The notes below the pieces were generated by a model that worked only from the letters and a program-made list of their open reading frames with translations, was not told the DNA's origin and did not search any database. The position numbers were made by a program, and so were the translations under genes. 64,000 nt of DNA from Isochrysis galbana (taxonomy: Eukaryota; Haptophyta; Isochrysidales; Isochrysidaceae): assembly GCA_018136815.1 (NCBI GenBank), contig CM030931.1:10675072-10739071 (forward strand), written 5' to 3'. Shown piece by piece: positions 19,689 to 29,200 of the stretch. Each line of letters opens with the position of its first letter. Positions within the stretch are counted from its first letter, which is position 1.

Positions 19689-21155
19689 TCAGCGGATGCT
19701 CTCGCCACGGTTGATGCCCCTCGCCTCACGATCTTCGCTCTTTTTAAGTTCATCTCCCACAAAGTGGTGTGCGCCACCCGCCTCGAGCACGAAGCGCGTG
19801 GCGTGGTCATCAACCGCCATCTGACGGCGTGTCTCCAAGGACAGCGACCCCGCCTTGGCAGCGTCGCGACCTTTCCTCCGCAGCAGCTCTGCTTGTGCCT
19901 CCTCTGCCGCAATCCCTCCAAAGCCCCAGAGCTCGAGTGCGTTTACACGTCGCTTGGCCTCAGAGAGCTTCTCTCCTTCGTTGCTCCGATAGGTGGTGTC
20001 TGACTGATGCCAGAGCAGGAAGTTCAGATCATCTTCGAGGCAGAGGCGGAACCCTCCCGTCTGGCCACCAAAAGCGACAACTTCCGGGAGTTGCGGCTCG
20101 CCCCTCGCGCGAAACATCGCTGCACGGTCCGCTGGTAGGTTGAAGAAAGCAAAATTTTGAGAGTGGCCGGTGGGGCGGTATACGTGGAATCTTGGCGAAA
20201 GCTGGACGAGCGCGCAGCCGTTTCCGCCGAAGAATTTATCACCGGCCTTCCATGGGGTGTCCACGATGGCCCCAATGGTTAGGCCGCAGGTTTCTCCTTG
20301 CTCTGCTAGCGGCGCACAACGAGCGAGGAGGAGCGTAGGACCCCCGTAGCCAACCGCGTGGTGTGAAAATCGTGAGAGGGCAAGGCCGTGGGCACTCGAC
20401 GAATACAGGCAGCGCCACCCACGGTCCTCACCTGCTGCGGCAGGGCCGAGCGCGAGCGAGATGAGCCATGCAGTGGCATTGGTGAGTATGCTGCCCTCCA
20501 GTTGGTCCTCGTGTAGTACGTGCTTGAGAAGCGGTTCGCGCGCGGCGGAGGGCGGCAGTCTGTTCTCAGGATTTCCGATGCCACACAGCATGCCGAGGAC
20601 GTAGCCCTCGAACGCCGCGTGCAGGGTGGGGAGCTGTTCGGCAGCCCAGTGCGACCACTGTGCCGCATCGAGGCTCGCAGCCTCAGCACACACAGCCTCA
20701 AAGCTTTCGGTAGAAGTTGTGGCGGCGATATCTCCTGAGCGTGAGGCGTGAAGCGCATCACGAAGCAGCTGCGTGAGCGCCTCCTCACCAAGCGCGCCCT
20801 CTTCGTCCTGCGTGTACAAAGATCGCCAGAAGCGCATCTTCTCAGCAGCACTCTGCCTTGCGCGCACAGTCCTAGCAAGGCCCAGAGCTAGCCCTGCGTA
20901 CGACAGGGCTGAAGGTGCCGGCAGGGCATGCTCGCCGACCCCCTCCACCGCAACCACCAGCCTGGCATGCAGTCTGGCCCACGGGAAGGGAGGGGGAAGG
21001 CTGTGTGCAAGAGGTTCTGCGCAGAGAGCCGCAGAGGGTGATCCCGTCAGGCAGGAGAAGGAAGAGAGGAGCGCGTCGAGCTCGGGCTGCGTTAGGCGGG
21101 AGCGTGCCTCGTCGAGAGCCGTGGACGAGGCTGCGCTCGACTCAGACGCGCCCAT
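19689..21155 (-). CDS. TLDc-domain protein, MEAK7-like
   Basis: 488 residues, intronless. I choose the ATG at 21155 because it gives MGASESSAASS, a good N-myristoylation signal (Gly2, Ser6), and because the in-frame upstream codons are only a poly-Pro run of the low-complexity tract. Human MEAK7 also begins with a myristoylated MG motif. The TLDc domain occupies about residues 250-425: RGWRCLYSSSAHGLALSRFS, then LLLARC, IGAIVDTPWK, FFGGNGCALVQLSPRFHVY, FAFFNLP, FGGQTGGFRLCLEDDL and ALELWGFGG. TLDc proteins act in oxidation resistance, in V-ATPase regulation and, for MEAK7, in lysosome-linked mTOR signalling. The N-terminal half (EF-hand-like helical region in MEAK7) is helix-rich but not assignable. 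The C-terminus is a charged helix. Confidence 0.85.
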   Translation of the reverse strand: MGASESSAASSTALDEARSRLTQPELDALLSSFSCLTGSPSAALCAEPLAHSLPPPFPWARLHARLVVAVEGVGEHALPAPSALSYAGLALGLARTVRARQSAAEKMRFWRSLYTQDEEGALGEEALTQLLRDALHASRSGDIAATTSTESFEAVCAEAASLDAAQWSHWAAEQLPTLHAAFEGYVLGMLCGIGNPENRLPPSAAREPLLKHVLHEDQLEGSILTNATAWLISLALGPAAAGEDRGWRCLYSSSAHGLALSRFSHHAVGYGGPTLLLARCAPLAEQGETCGLTIGAIVDTPWKAGDKFFGGNGCALVQLSPRFHVYRPTGHSQNFAFFNLPADRAAMFRARGEPQLPEVVAFGGQTGGFRLCLEDDLNFLLWHQSDTTYRSNEGEKLSEAKRRVNALELWGFGGIAAEEAQAELLRRKGRDAAKAGSLSLETRRQMAVDDHATRFVLEAGGAHHFVGDELKKSEDREARGINRGESIR

Positions 21156-21159
21156 CCGG

Positions 21160-21460
21160 CGCGAGGGAGAGGGGGGGGGGGGAGGGGGAGGAGGGGGAGG
21201 GGGGCAAGGGGGAGGAGAGGGGGGGGGGAGGGGGGGCAATGGGGAGAGAGGGGGAGAGCTAGAAAGACCCTCCCCTCCCTTCTTCCCGCGCTTTCACCCA
21301 TTCCCTTTCCCTTTCCCTTTCCCTTTCCCTTCCCCTCCCCCTCTCTCCCCTCTGCTCGCTCTCCCTCCAAACGCGCAGCCCCCTTCCCCCCCTCCGTTTC
21401 TTTCTCTCTTCTCGGCCGATTCTTTCTCTCCTCGACACCCCCTCTGGTGCGCATCTTCGC
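21160..21460. repeat. G-rich then CT-rich tract upstream of the TLDc gene
   Basis: 21166-21260 is almost pure G/A with long G runs. 21262-21460 is C/T-rich and contains four to five tandem TTTCCC units (21300-21335). It lies directly upstream of the TLDc start codon. Confidence 0.85.
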
Positions 21461-21743
21461 TCGCCCGCGCATCCAATCCTCTTGTTCTTTCATCAGCAGC
21501 GCTTCATCAAAAACAAAGAGAGCCATCGCCCCAGAATGAATTATGACTAATTTTAGCCCACGGGCGCAGAGGAGGCGACGATGAGAGCCATATGCCCCTC
21601 TCCGGATTCTTTAGTAAAAGTAGAGGCTTCAGCTTTCGTCGTTGGTAGTTGGTAGGAGTACTCCGTGCCCACTCAATTCCTGAGCGCGCGTTGAACCCTG
21701 GCAACGTGTTCTTCGCCCCCCCAGCAGCCTCCCCTGCAGCTCT

Positions 21744-23330
21744 ATGGCCCCAGGACTCGCATCGCAGCCAGGGGCATGCACAAGCCCAGCTTTGTCCCCC
21801 AGGCACCCCTGTCGCGCGCGCGACGCAGGGGGCGCTGCGGCTGCATCTCCCCTCGCCGTTGCGATCGACGACGCTGCCGCGGACGTTCTTCGTGAGGGGG
21901 GAGGGGCAGGAGACGAGCCTGCCGGGCGGTCCCGGCGTCGAGCAGCCGCTCGCACATCATACACAAGCGGGGGGCGCGTGACTCCGCAGGAGGACACGAA
22001 GGAGCGCGCCCTTAAGGCCATTCTGTGCTGGTACCACCCCGACGCCGACAAGTCGGTGTGGAGAACGAAGGCGGACTGGGCGCGGGAGTTCGGCATTGAC
22101 AGGCCGAGGTTCACCTACTGGGAGGCGCGCATAGGTGAGGAGACAATCGACATGATCAAGCGCGGAGTTGTTCCTCTTCCGGACCGACCGCCCTCCTCTA
22201 CAGGTGAGCAGCGCTCGTATGCACGCACATCATCGGTTTCGCCAGCAGCACGCGTGTTGGGCACGCTGCATGGCTACGACCTAGACGCCTTGAAGAAGCA
22301 GCTAGAAGCGGGCTGTACGCGCATTGGTGATAAGCGGCCGTATGGTGCAAAGGGCTCGCGAGGAACATATCGGGAAGGTGTGAAGTGGGCTGCTGTGGAG
22401 ATGGTGAAAGGGAGGCTCGCGATGGATGGACGCCGAGCGGCGGAGGTGCTGCATGCCGTGGGGGTGAGCATATCATATTGGCCATTGAATGCTGCGGCTC
22501 TGGGTGCAAAGGCGGCTGCGGAGGCTGAGAAGAAGGACCCTGCCCAGTTTGTGGTGAGCCCGGCTGCTGCAGGTAGGAAGTGCTACCTCCCAGACGACGC
22601 ACGCAAGCGCTTGTACATTTGGGCCTCAGCGTTGCGGCATATGGGCGTGCGTGTGAACCGCTCCTTGGTGTTAGGCACTGTGAACCTCCTCATTCAAGGG
22701 ACAGATGTCGCGGCCTTGTTCAAGCATCGATCAGTTCGATCGGATTGGTACGAGCGATATAAACAACAGGTGTGCATCAAAGAGGGAAAGGTAAAACGTA
22801 TCGAGCTTGATAGGAAGCGTTGGTGCACAGCGGCGAACCTGCAAATGTGGTATGAGAAGCTCGGCGAGGCCGTCGTGCATTTGGGACTGGGTCGATGGGC
22901 GGATGCTGCCGAGGCCGGCAAAGAGAACGGCACATACTTCATAATTGATAAGCCCGGGAACATATTCTCGTGGGACCAGATGGGGGTGCAAGTGAAGCTC
23001 TCTGAGGCCTCCGCAGGAAACGACTGGACGTGGCGCTTCCATGGCGATGGCGGCGAAGTGGTGTCAGAAAAGGGGGCCAAGAAGCGGACTGTTACAGGTG
23101 GCTGCACGCTTGACGCCCGCGCCCTACCCGCTCTTGTGACGGATCAGCAATCCGGCCAATGCTTGGCCGATATCGATATGAAAGATCCTCCAAGGTCGGG
23201 CTTTCGTCACGATGATGGTACACCACGTGTCGCGGCATTCCGTCCGCACCCCACCGGCGGGTTCTGTCGCATTCGCGATGTCTCAGAGGCAAAAAGAAAT
23301 AACAGTAAAGAAAAAAACAGTAAACAGTAA
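21744..23330 (+). CDS. Pogo/Jerky-like DDE transposase, C-terminally truncated
   Basis: 528 codons. The N-terminal 70 residues are Ala/Arg-rich. Residues about 85-330 contain helix-turn-helix-like DNA-binding regions (TKADWAREFGIDRPRFTYWE, and VKWAAVEMVKGRLAMDGRRA). At about 335-370 comes a CENP-B-type WYERYKQQ stretch, then a DDE-type core start: YFIIDKPGNIFSWDQMGVQ, with the Asp at the usual place of the first catalytic Asp, followed by KKRTVTGGCTLDARALPALV. The second Asp and the C-terminal part of the DDE domain are missing; the frame runs into Ser/Lys-rich coding over an A-rich tract and stops, so the element is probably dead. This is a DNA transposon gene, not a host enzyme. Confidence 0.6.
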   Translation: MAPGLASQPGACTSPALSPRHPCRARDAGGAAAASPLAVAIDDAAADVLREGGGAGDEPAGRSRRRAAARTSYTSGGRVTPQEDTKERALKAILCWYHPDADKSVWRTKADWAREFGIDRPRFTYWEARIGEETIDMIKRGVVPLPDRPPSSTGEQRSYARTSSVSPAARVLGTLHGYDLDALKKQLEAGCTRIGDKRPYGAKGSRGTYREGVKWAAVEMVKGRLAMDGRRAAEVLHAVGVSISYWPLNAAALGAKAAAEAEKKDPAQFVVSPAAAGRKCYLPDDARKRLYIWASALRHMGVRVNRSLVLGTVNLLIQGTDVAALFKHRSVRSDWYERYKQQVCIKEGKVKRIELDRKRWCTAANLQMWYEKLGEAVVHLGLGRWADAAEAGKENGTYFIIDKPGNIFSWDQMGVQVKLSEASAGNDWTWRFHGDGGEVVSEKGAKKRTVTGGCTLDARALPALVTDQQSGQCLADIDMKDPPRSGFRHDDGTPRVAAFRPHPTGGFCRIRDVSEAKRNNSKEKNSKQ

Positions 23331-23445
23331 AAAGAACAGAGGAAGAAAGAAGAAGAAAAGTGAAAAAGAAGAGAAAAAAAACCCAGAGTATATAGGGCGG
23401 TTCTCAGCCCTTCCCATCGGCCCTATGGCTACGTAAACTCTCGCG

Positions 23446-23535
23446 TGGCATAGTGGTTCAACCCACCGCCTCCACCAACCTTTTGCTCTGGGTCGCGAGT
23501 TCGAGTCCGGACGGAGCGCTCTGCAGTTCGAGCCC
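23446..23535 (+). mobile_element. tRNA-derived SINE head
   Basis: An internal Pol III promoter-like pair is visible: A box TGGCATAGTGG (23446-23456) and B box GAGTTCGAGTCC (23497-23508), about 50 bp apart as in tRNAs. The flanking sequence does not form an acceptor stem, so it is not an intact tRNA. A second B-box-like AGTTCGAGCCCCG lies at 23526-23538. Tandem repeats follow directly. Confidence 0.55.
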
Positions 23536-23561
23536 CGCTCCTTCTCCTCTCCGCTCTTCTT

Positions 23562-23625
23562 CTACAGTTAAATTCCACGCCCTTCTTCTACCGTTAAAAT
23601 TCCACGCCCTTCTTCTACGTTCCTT
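23562..23625. repeat. Short tandem repeat (CCACGCCCTTCTTCTAC)
   Basis: Two to three units of CTTCTTCTACcGTTAAAATT plus CCACGCC in direct order, forming the tail of the SINE-like element. Confidence 0.7.
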
Positions 23626-23718
23626 CCGCCCCGGTTTCCCGCTTGTCTGCAAATCGGTTTCACCGCATTACGACCAAGCTTAGTGGGGAAACTCCTCGTC
23701 CAGTTCCGTTACCCGAAA

Positions 23719-23868
23719 ATCTCGTTCATCTCGTCGGGCCCTCGGGCCATCTCGTTCATCTCGTCGGGCCCTCGGGCCATCTCGTTCATCTCGTCGGGCC
23801 ATCAAGGCCATCTCGTTCATCTCGTCGTCGGGCCATCAGGCCATCTCGTTACATCTCGTTCAACTCGT
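23719..23868. repeat. 30-bp tandem repeat, about five units
   Basis: Unit begins ATCTCGTTCATCTCGTCGGG and ends CCCTCGGGCC. Two perfect copies at 23719 and 23749, a third (23779) with ATCAAGG, then two shorter diverged copies. Each unit contains two ATCTCGTtC half-units. Confidence 0.9.
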
Positions 23869-23869
23869 T

Positions 23870-25151
23870 ACAATCCAAGCTGCGGCTTTGATTTCCACAA
23901 TTTAGAGAGAAGCGGGATTCCGCTTGCAGAAGGCTCGCGAGGACGCTCGTGATTAAGTCGGGGGGTGTCGCATTCATCCTAGATGATGCGATTTCCAGGC
24001 TCTTATTTCCAGGTCCTTCGCCGTGCGGCCACACGGTGAAGCTCAGGTACTTCTAGGTTGGTAGGGTTCGTCCCTAGCGATCTAGAATTCGAGTTCTCGT
24101 TTCGTTCCTTCTAGCCTGTCTGTCAGGTCTAGATTCCAGGTTTCCTCCTTTCGGGTAATCTTGACCCAAAGGAGCCAGGTCGCCTGTCACTCGCTGCGCG
24201 CTTGTCTCAGGCTCTCAGGTTACCTTGTGAAGGCTTGTTTAGCTTCTTGGAAGGCTTGTTGTTTCTTGTTGGATTCCGGTTCTTTCTTGGGACCTGCTCA
24301 CTTTTGTTGTCGTCCAGGCCTGTTCTTCATAGGTTCTGCTTGGCCTGGTTAGGGTTTCGTTGCCTTCCCGCGTTTGGCGTTCGCGTTGGCGTTCGGAAAT
24401 TTCCTCTCACATTCCCTAGGTCCGCTACCCTTGGCTTGTAGGTCCTTGCTTCTTTCTTCTCGGTCAAGGTTTTGGCGAGCGAGTCGGTTGCTCTAGCCGC
24501 TCGAGATTTGAGGTTTAATTTGCCATCTCCCCTTGGAGACCGGTGTAGGTTCGCTTCCTAGGTGAGGGAATCTTTCCCCTTGATGCAAGTTACATGCAAG
24601 CCTTGGCCCCTTTGGTGTTTCTTCCCCTTGGTTGCTACTCAGGGTTGTTCGTTAGAAGCGTCTAGAAGGTTCACGCTCAACGGCAAGATTTATTCGGTCG
24701 TGAAGACATCTCGTTGCGATCTGTATCCAAAGTGATCGCCGTGGTCGCGCGACATGACGCTCCCCTTCGGACTCTCCGCTACGTGGGGAAGTTACAACGG
24801 AGACACGCTCCGGCCGTCGCTGCGGAGTCTCTCTCTCTCTCGCTCTCTCTCTCCGTCTCTCGCGACGTGTTTGAGTTATCGGTGATTTGGGGTCGCGGTT
24901 ACTTGATAATTTGCTTGGTTTAGGTGAATGATTCCGGTGTGTTCGTGAGTCGGTGTATCCTGTTGTTCTCAGCTCCGTTGTCCGTCGTTGTTCGCTGCGT
25001 CGCTGCACTCAAGCAGCCTAGGCTCCCTCCCTGAGGGAAGAGTTCTTTGTAGGTCTAACAATCTCTTAAAACCCAACACACTAGGGCCGCTAGGAGCGCC
25101 TCGCCGCCCCACAGCCCTTCGTTCGCCGTTCGTTCCCCTCCAGACACCCAA
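23870..25151 (+). other. Probable 5' leader / LTR region of the Ty3/gypsy element
   Basis: No gene is seen. The stretch has the texture of a retrotransposon leader (many TTCGTT, TCTAG and AGGTTT words) and runs directly into the gag-like frame. I could not identify a primer-binding site or a matching 3' LTR in the window. Confidence 0.35.
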
Positions 25152-26303
25152 ATGGGGTTGCCCGACCCAGTCCAGAATTTCATTCACCCGACTCCCGGTG
25201 GGGAGGAGGGCCAAAGCGCCGCGCTAGCCGCCGGTGCTGCTCGCGACGGAGTGGCTCAGAGCCCTCCGGCTCCGCTCGACTCGACAAGCACGAAATCAAA
25301 GCTTCCGTCCTCGGCCGCAGAGGAGGAACCTCTCAGGGAACCTTCTCTGCCCGCTGCAGCTTCTGTTCCTGTGGGATTCCCGAGTGATCCCACGACCACT
25401 GAGGCTGCGCCAATGGCACCCATTACTCCGGCTGCCATCTCCACGACTGGCTTCGATCAGCTCGTGACGGATGGCGAGCCTTTGTCCGCTGCATTCGGCA
25501 CCCACCGGGTGCAATCACAGCGGGCCATGGTGGAGCATGACCCTCTCCCACTTGAGGCCAACTTCAGTGCCGCTGAGCTGGCCAATGAGGTGGAGGAAGG
25601 CCCCCTCCCTCTGATTCAGTTTGACCCACCTCCTCACCTTCGAGATGATGAGTCTGAGGTCGGTGAAGGGGAGGGGATCAGCTTCCGAAGCCCCGCCTAC
25701 CGGGACTATGCCCCGCCGTCATCAAAAGGGGTCTTTGATCAAGATATCACCCCGATCGAGACGGCCGCGGCGCGTCAGGATGCGGAAATGGCAAGGCTTC
25801 AAGCGCAGACCAACACCCTAAAACGGGCTGTGGAGCGCCTACAGTCATCCCTTGCCGCGGCAGAGGCGAGGGAGGGGCTTCTCCGGGATCAAGTTGAAGC
25901 AGGGTTCAAAGCCCTGACTCAGCTACTCCAAGCCCGCCAAGAGCCCACTTCAAGTCCGTCCATGGATCGGACCGAGGCGGCTGCGGATTCTGCTAGGCCG
26001 GCTCAGAAGGAACCATCCATGGACGAGCCTCCTTCCCTAGACCAAAAGGGCCACGCCTCTCCGGCTACTAGGGTTCCACGGTCGGCGTACCCGACCTCCA
26101 AATCGGAATCCCGCCGCCAGGATCAGAGCCCTTACCGGGGCCCGACCCCGGTGGTGCCGTTCCGCCACCCTCGCGACCCCTGCCTTGCGGTGGGGATGGA
26201 TGAGCGAGAGGCAGTTGTAAGCGAGTGGAAAAATCTCCTCGCCCTGCCCTCACGCGATCTGGCCGCCCTTTACCGCGACTCCGACGAGCATGAGCTCATC
26301 CAC
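25152..26303 (+). CDS. Gag-like protein, C-terminally truncated
   Basis: About 384 codons from ATG 25152 before the deletion join; beyond it the frame reads out-of-frame pol to 26447. It is rich in Pro, Ser, Glu and Ala, with a predicted coiled coil at about residues 208-260 (AARQDAEMARLQAQTNTLKR, then ERLQSSLAAAEAREGLLRDQ). No CCHC zinc knuckle is present; it may have been lost in the deletion. Position directly upstream of pol-derived sequence is the main reason to call it gag; the sequence itself is poorly conserved. Confidence 0.5.
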
Positions 26304-27110
26304 ACCGGAAGGTCTCAAGATGGACCCGAAGAAGGTCGCAGCTGTAGCCGACATCGACCCGTCATCCATCAACTCCTTGGAAGCGGTTCGATCTTTCCTC
26401 GGCCTTTGCTCCTACTATCGTCGATTCATTCGCCAATTCGCCGCTAAGGCTGCTCCCCTCACTGCTCTCACGCGGAAGGGCTGCGACGTGGCAAAGGAGT
26501 CCCAGTCCGAGGAGTGTCGCCGAGCTATCCAAGAGCTCAAGACAGCGATCACTTCGGAGCCCGTCTTGACTCCACCCAGGGATGATCGGCCCTTCATCGT
26601 CAAGACCGATGGAGCTAGCAAGTTGGGCATCGCCGGCATCCTCTCGCAGCTAGGAGACGATAACCGTGAACGAGTCGTTGGGTACTACGCTCGCAGTCTC
26701 ACCTCGGCCGAACGCCATTGGACGGTGACCGAGATTGAGCTCTTGGCTGCCCTGGAATCAATCCGAAATTGGCGACCCTACCTTTGGGGGCGTCGGTTCA
26801 AGTTAGTCGTCGACCACTCCGCGCTGCGATGGCTGCATACCATGAAGGATCAAGTAGCCGGTGGGCCAGCCTCTCGGCTGACTCGGTGGGCTCTCAAGTT
26901 GGCTGAGTACCGGTTCGATGTCGAACATAAACCAGGAGCTGTTCATCAGGATGCTGACGGGCTCTCCCGGCTAGCATCCCTGGAGCCGGAACACGAAGAT
27001 GAACCACTCGCCGGCCCAGCGCCGCTAGCGGTACGTGAGCCTAGCTCAGAGTCTCTAGCCGAGCGTGAACGGTCTCATCCGGTATTGCAACCGTCTTGTG
27101 GGATCCACCC
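26304..27110 (+). pseudogene. Ty3/gypsy reverse transcriptase C-terminus plus RNase H
   Basis: The frame begins at TPEGLKMDPKKVAAV, the conserved end of the gypsy palm, followed by the thumb motif SFLGLCSYYRRFIRQFA and PLTALTRKG. RNase H follows with its acidic residues in VKTDGASKLGIAGIL (Asp), TEIELLAALE (Glu), LVVDHSALRWL (Asp) and HQDADGLSRL (Asp). After DGLSRL the frame decays without an integrase and ends at 27195. All residues needed for RNase H are present, but the catalytic reverse transcriptase part is gone, so this is a fragment. Confidence 0.85.
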
Positions 27111-27195
27111 CCCGGTGAGTTGGATGTGCAAGGGCACAAGCATGTGCGTGTGCAGCTACCCACGAACATGCCTCTGCAGGGATAGATTTTTGTAG

Positions 27196-29200
27196 TGAAT
27201 GTTTGTTGTCTTCTTTCTTCTTTCTCTTTCTTTCTTTCTACCTCTTATTGCTTATTGACTCACTACAGCACCATAGCACAAGCACCACAGGGATGTGCAT
27301 GTGATAGGAGGAGCGAGGGGGTTGAGCGGCCGCCGATCCACGTGTGCGCTCCCGCTTGCTGCTGGTGCAGCATACGCAGTACGGCGTGCATGCACGGCTC
27401 TCTCTTCTCGTTCTCCAGTAACAATGGCCTGCCCATGGGTGATAGCTTCCAAGGGGTGCTTGCCCTTGGCCCAAGCAAGCTCTCTCCTACAAGGATTTCC
27501 TTGGGCTCTTGGCCTAGGTGACCTTCGAGAACAAAATGACAGGGATTAAGTATCGGCCCAATATTGACAGTCCGTACAGGCCCTGAGACGTGGAGCATGT
27601 GCGACGCAACCTGCTTCAATTCCGCCCAATCCTTAGGTTGCAGGCCTGGGCAGTACATGTGGGCTGAGTACAATGCTTGACTCAGGACCCCAAAGCTTTA
27701 AGGGGCCAAAATACCAAGGGGGAGAACTAATGTGCTAGGAATTGGCTAGGTACGGAGTAGCGGTAGGAGAATGAGTATGGATAGAGGCTGGCAGCTTGGG
27801 ACTTGTGTATCCCAGGCCCTTCTCTTGTCAATGGGGTGGCCCTTGGCCCTTGGGCGGTAGGAGGACATCCTCTTGCTTCCCAGTGCCAGTGCTTCTCAAT
27901 ACCGGCTTGGGCTTCTCTCAGAGTCTCTCATCTGTCTCTCTGTCTTGGTTCTTGGGCCTCCGAACTCCGAGAATGCGAATGCCCTCTTTGGCTCGTACAA
28001 ATTCGATCGGCGTTCGGATGGCAGCCGCGAGGTGAGAAGGTGCAACTTGAGGTTCCCGCTTTTGTTTGGGGGGGGGGGGGCCAAGCCCCCACCTCCCACG
28101 CTCCCTGCTACTCCGGTAGAAAGCATCAGCATTAGATCTGCCCCGCAACCGCAACTTTGACTGGCTCGTAGCTCGTAGGAGTAGGGGTAGCGGCCACCAG
28201 CCATTTTGCCACCATCGCCATCGCGCGCTTGCGCCCTATGAGTATAAAATTGTGCAACGTGCAACCTTGGCCAGAGGACTGAGGACACCTCCGCCGATAT
28301 ACATTGCACATGCTGCGTTCTCCGTGGTGGTCGCTGCCGCCGGCCGGCTCGCCACTCGCCATAGCAAACCCATAGATTGTAGTAATGCGAGCAATGCTTG
28401 CCCTTCCAGCGGTGACCAGCGATGTCTCCGTACGCCGTATCTACCCTCTGCTCTCCGCCCCTCCCAGTGTTATCTACTATCTACCTTCCTCCCCCTAGCG
28501 GTATCCATCCCCGGCGCTACGCCCCCCTCCTTAGTGGTTGGTGGTACTGCCGCGCCAAAACTTGGAAGGATCGAAGCCCCTCTCTCTTCTTCCCTCCCTT
28601 GTCCTTTGCCAACGCCCCGCCGCCATTCGTAGTAGGTGGACGGTTGCGAGCTATCGATGTATTGGTAGTTGAGCGCACGTTGATCGGTCTTGCCGGTGAT
28701 GCACCGAGATAACCGCACCGGATCGGAAGCCACGGACCACGCGCTCACACGAGTTTACCCATCAAAAATTGCTGCGACAATACCACTACCCGGGTGCACG
28801 GCAAGAGAAGAACCACGCCAAGGGCCTCACTTCGAATCCTTGGCATGGACTACAATCGCTTGGGTCACACGGCAACCGGAAATCGCAATGTGGTGAGGCT
28901 TCTGGCCGCATTGTCTTGAAGAATTTCACTTAGGGCTGCGCATCACGTATCTTACGCCGGCATGGTACCACAGGGTACTACAATCGAGAGAGTGTCGTTA
29001 GGCGCCATGCGAGAGTGGCATGTCGGCCGCCTTGCTAGCTGGATGCGTCAACGACGTATTTGAGATGAGCATTCGCGCATCTAGCACTTCCGATGCACTT
29101 CATGAGCAAATGCCACGACCACCACTCTTCACGGAGCGCATTCGTCGTGACGACACCTACTGCGCCCGCTTGGTCAAAGGTCGGGAATTCCGAGAAACGC
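27196..29200. other. No gene seen
   Basis: A TTTCTT-rich pyrimidine run at 27205-27245 follows the retroelement. The rest contains short, overlapping open frames without motifs and a run of twelve or so G at 28069-28080. It lies beyond the 3' end of the acyl-CoA dehydrogenase gene. Confidence 0.5.

Larger units (their letters stand above)
25152..27110 (+). mobile_element. Internally deleted Ty3/gypsy LTR retrotransposon
   Basis: A gag-like frame is joined at about 26300 directly to the last part of a reverse transcriptase plus RNase H. Protease, the catalytic palm of the reverse transcriptase and the integrase are absent. The join falls in the sequence CATCCACACCGGAAGG, where the gag frame continues as nonsense and the pol frame begins. 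The element cannot be autonomous. Confidence 0.75.

Noticed and set aside
23719-23868. CRISPR-like array
   Set aside because: Units are contiguous with no unique spacers, and the genome is eukaryotic.
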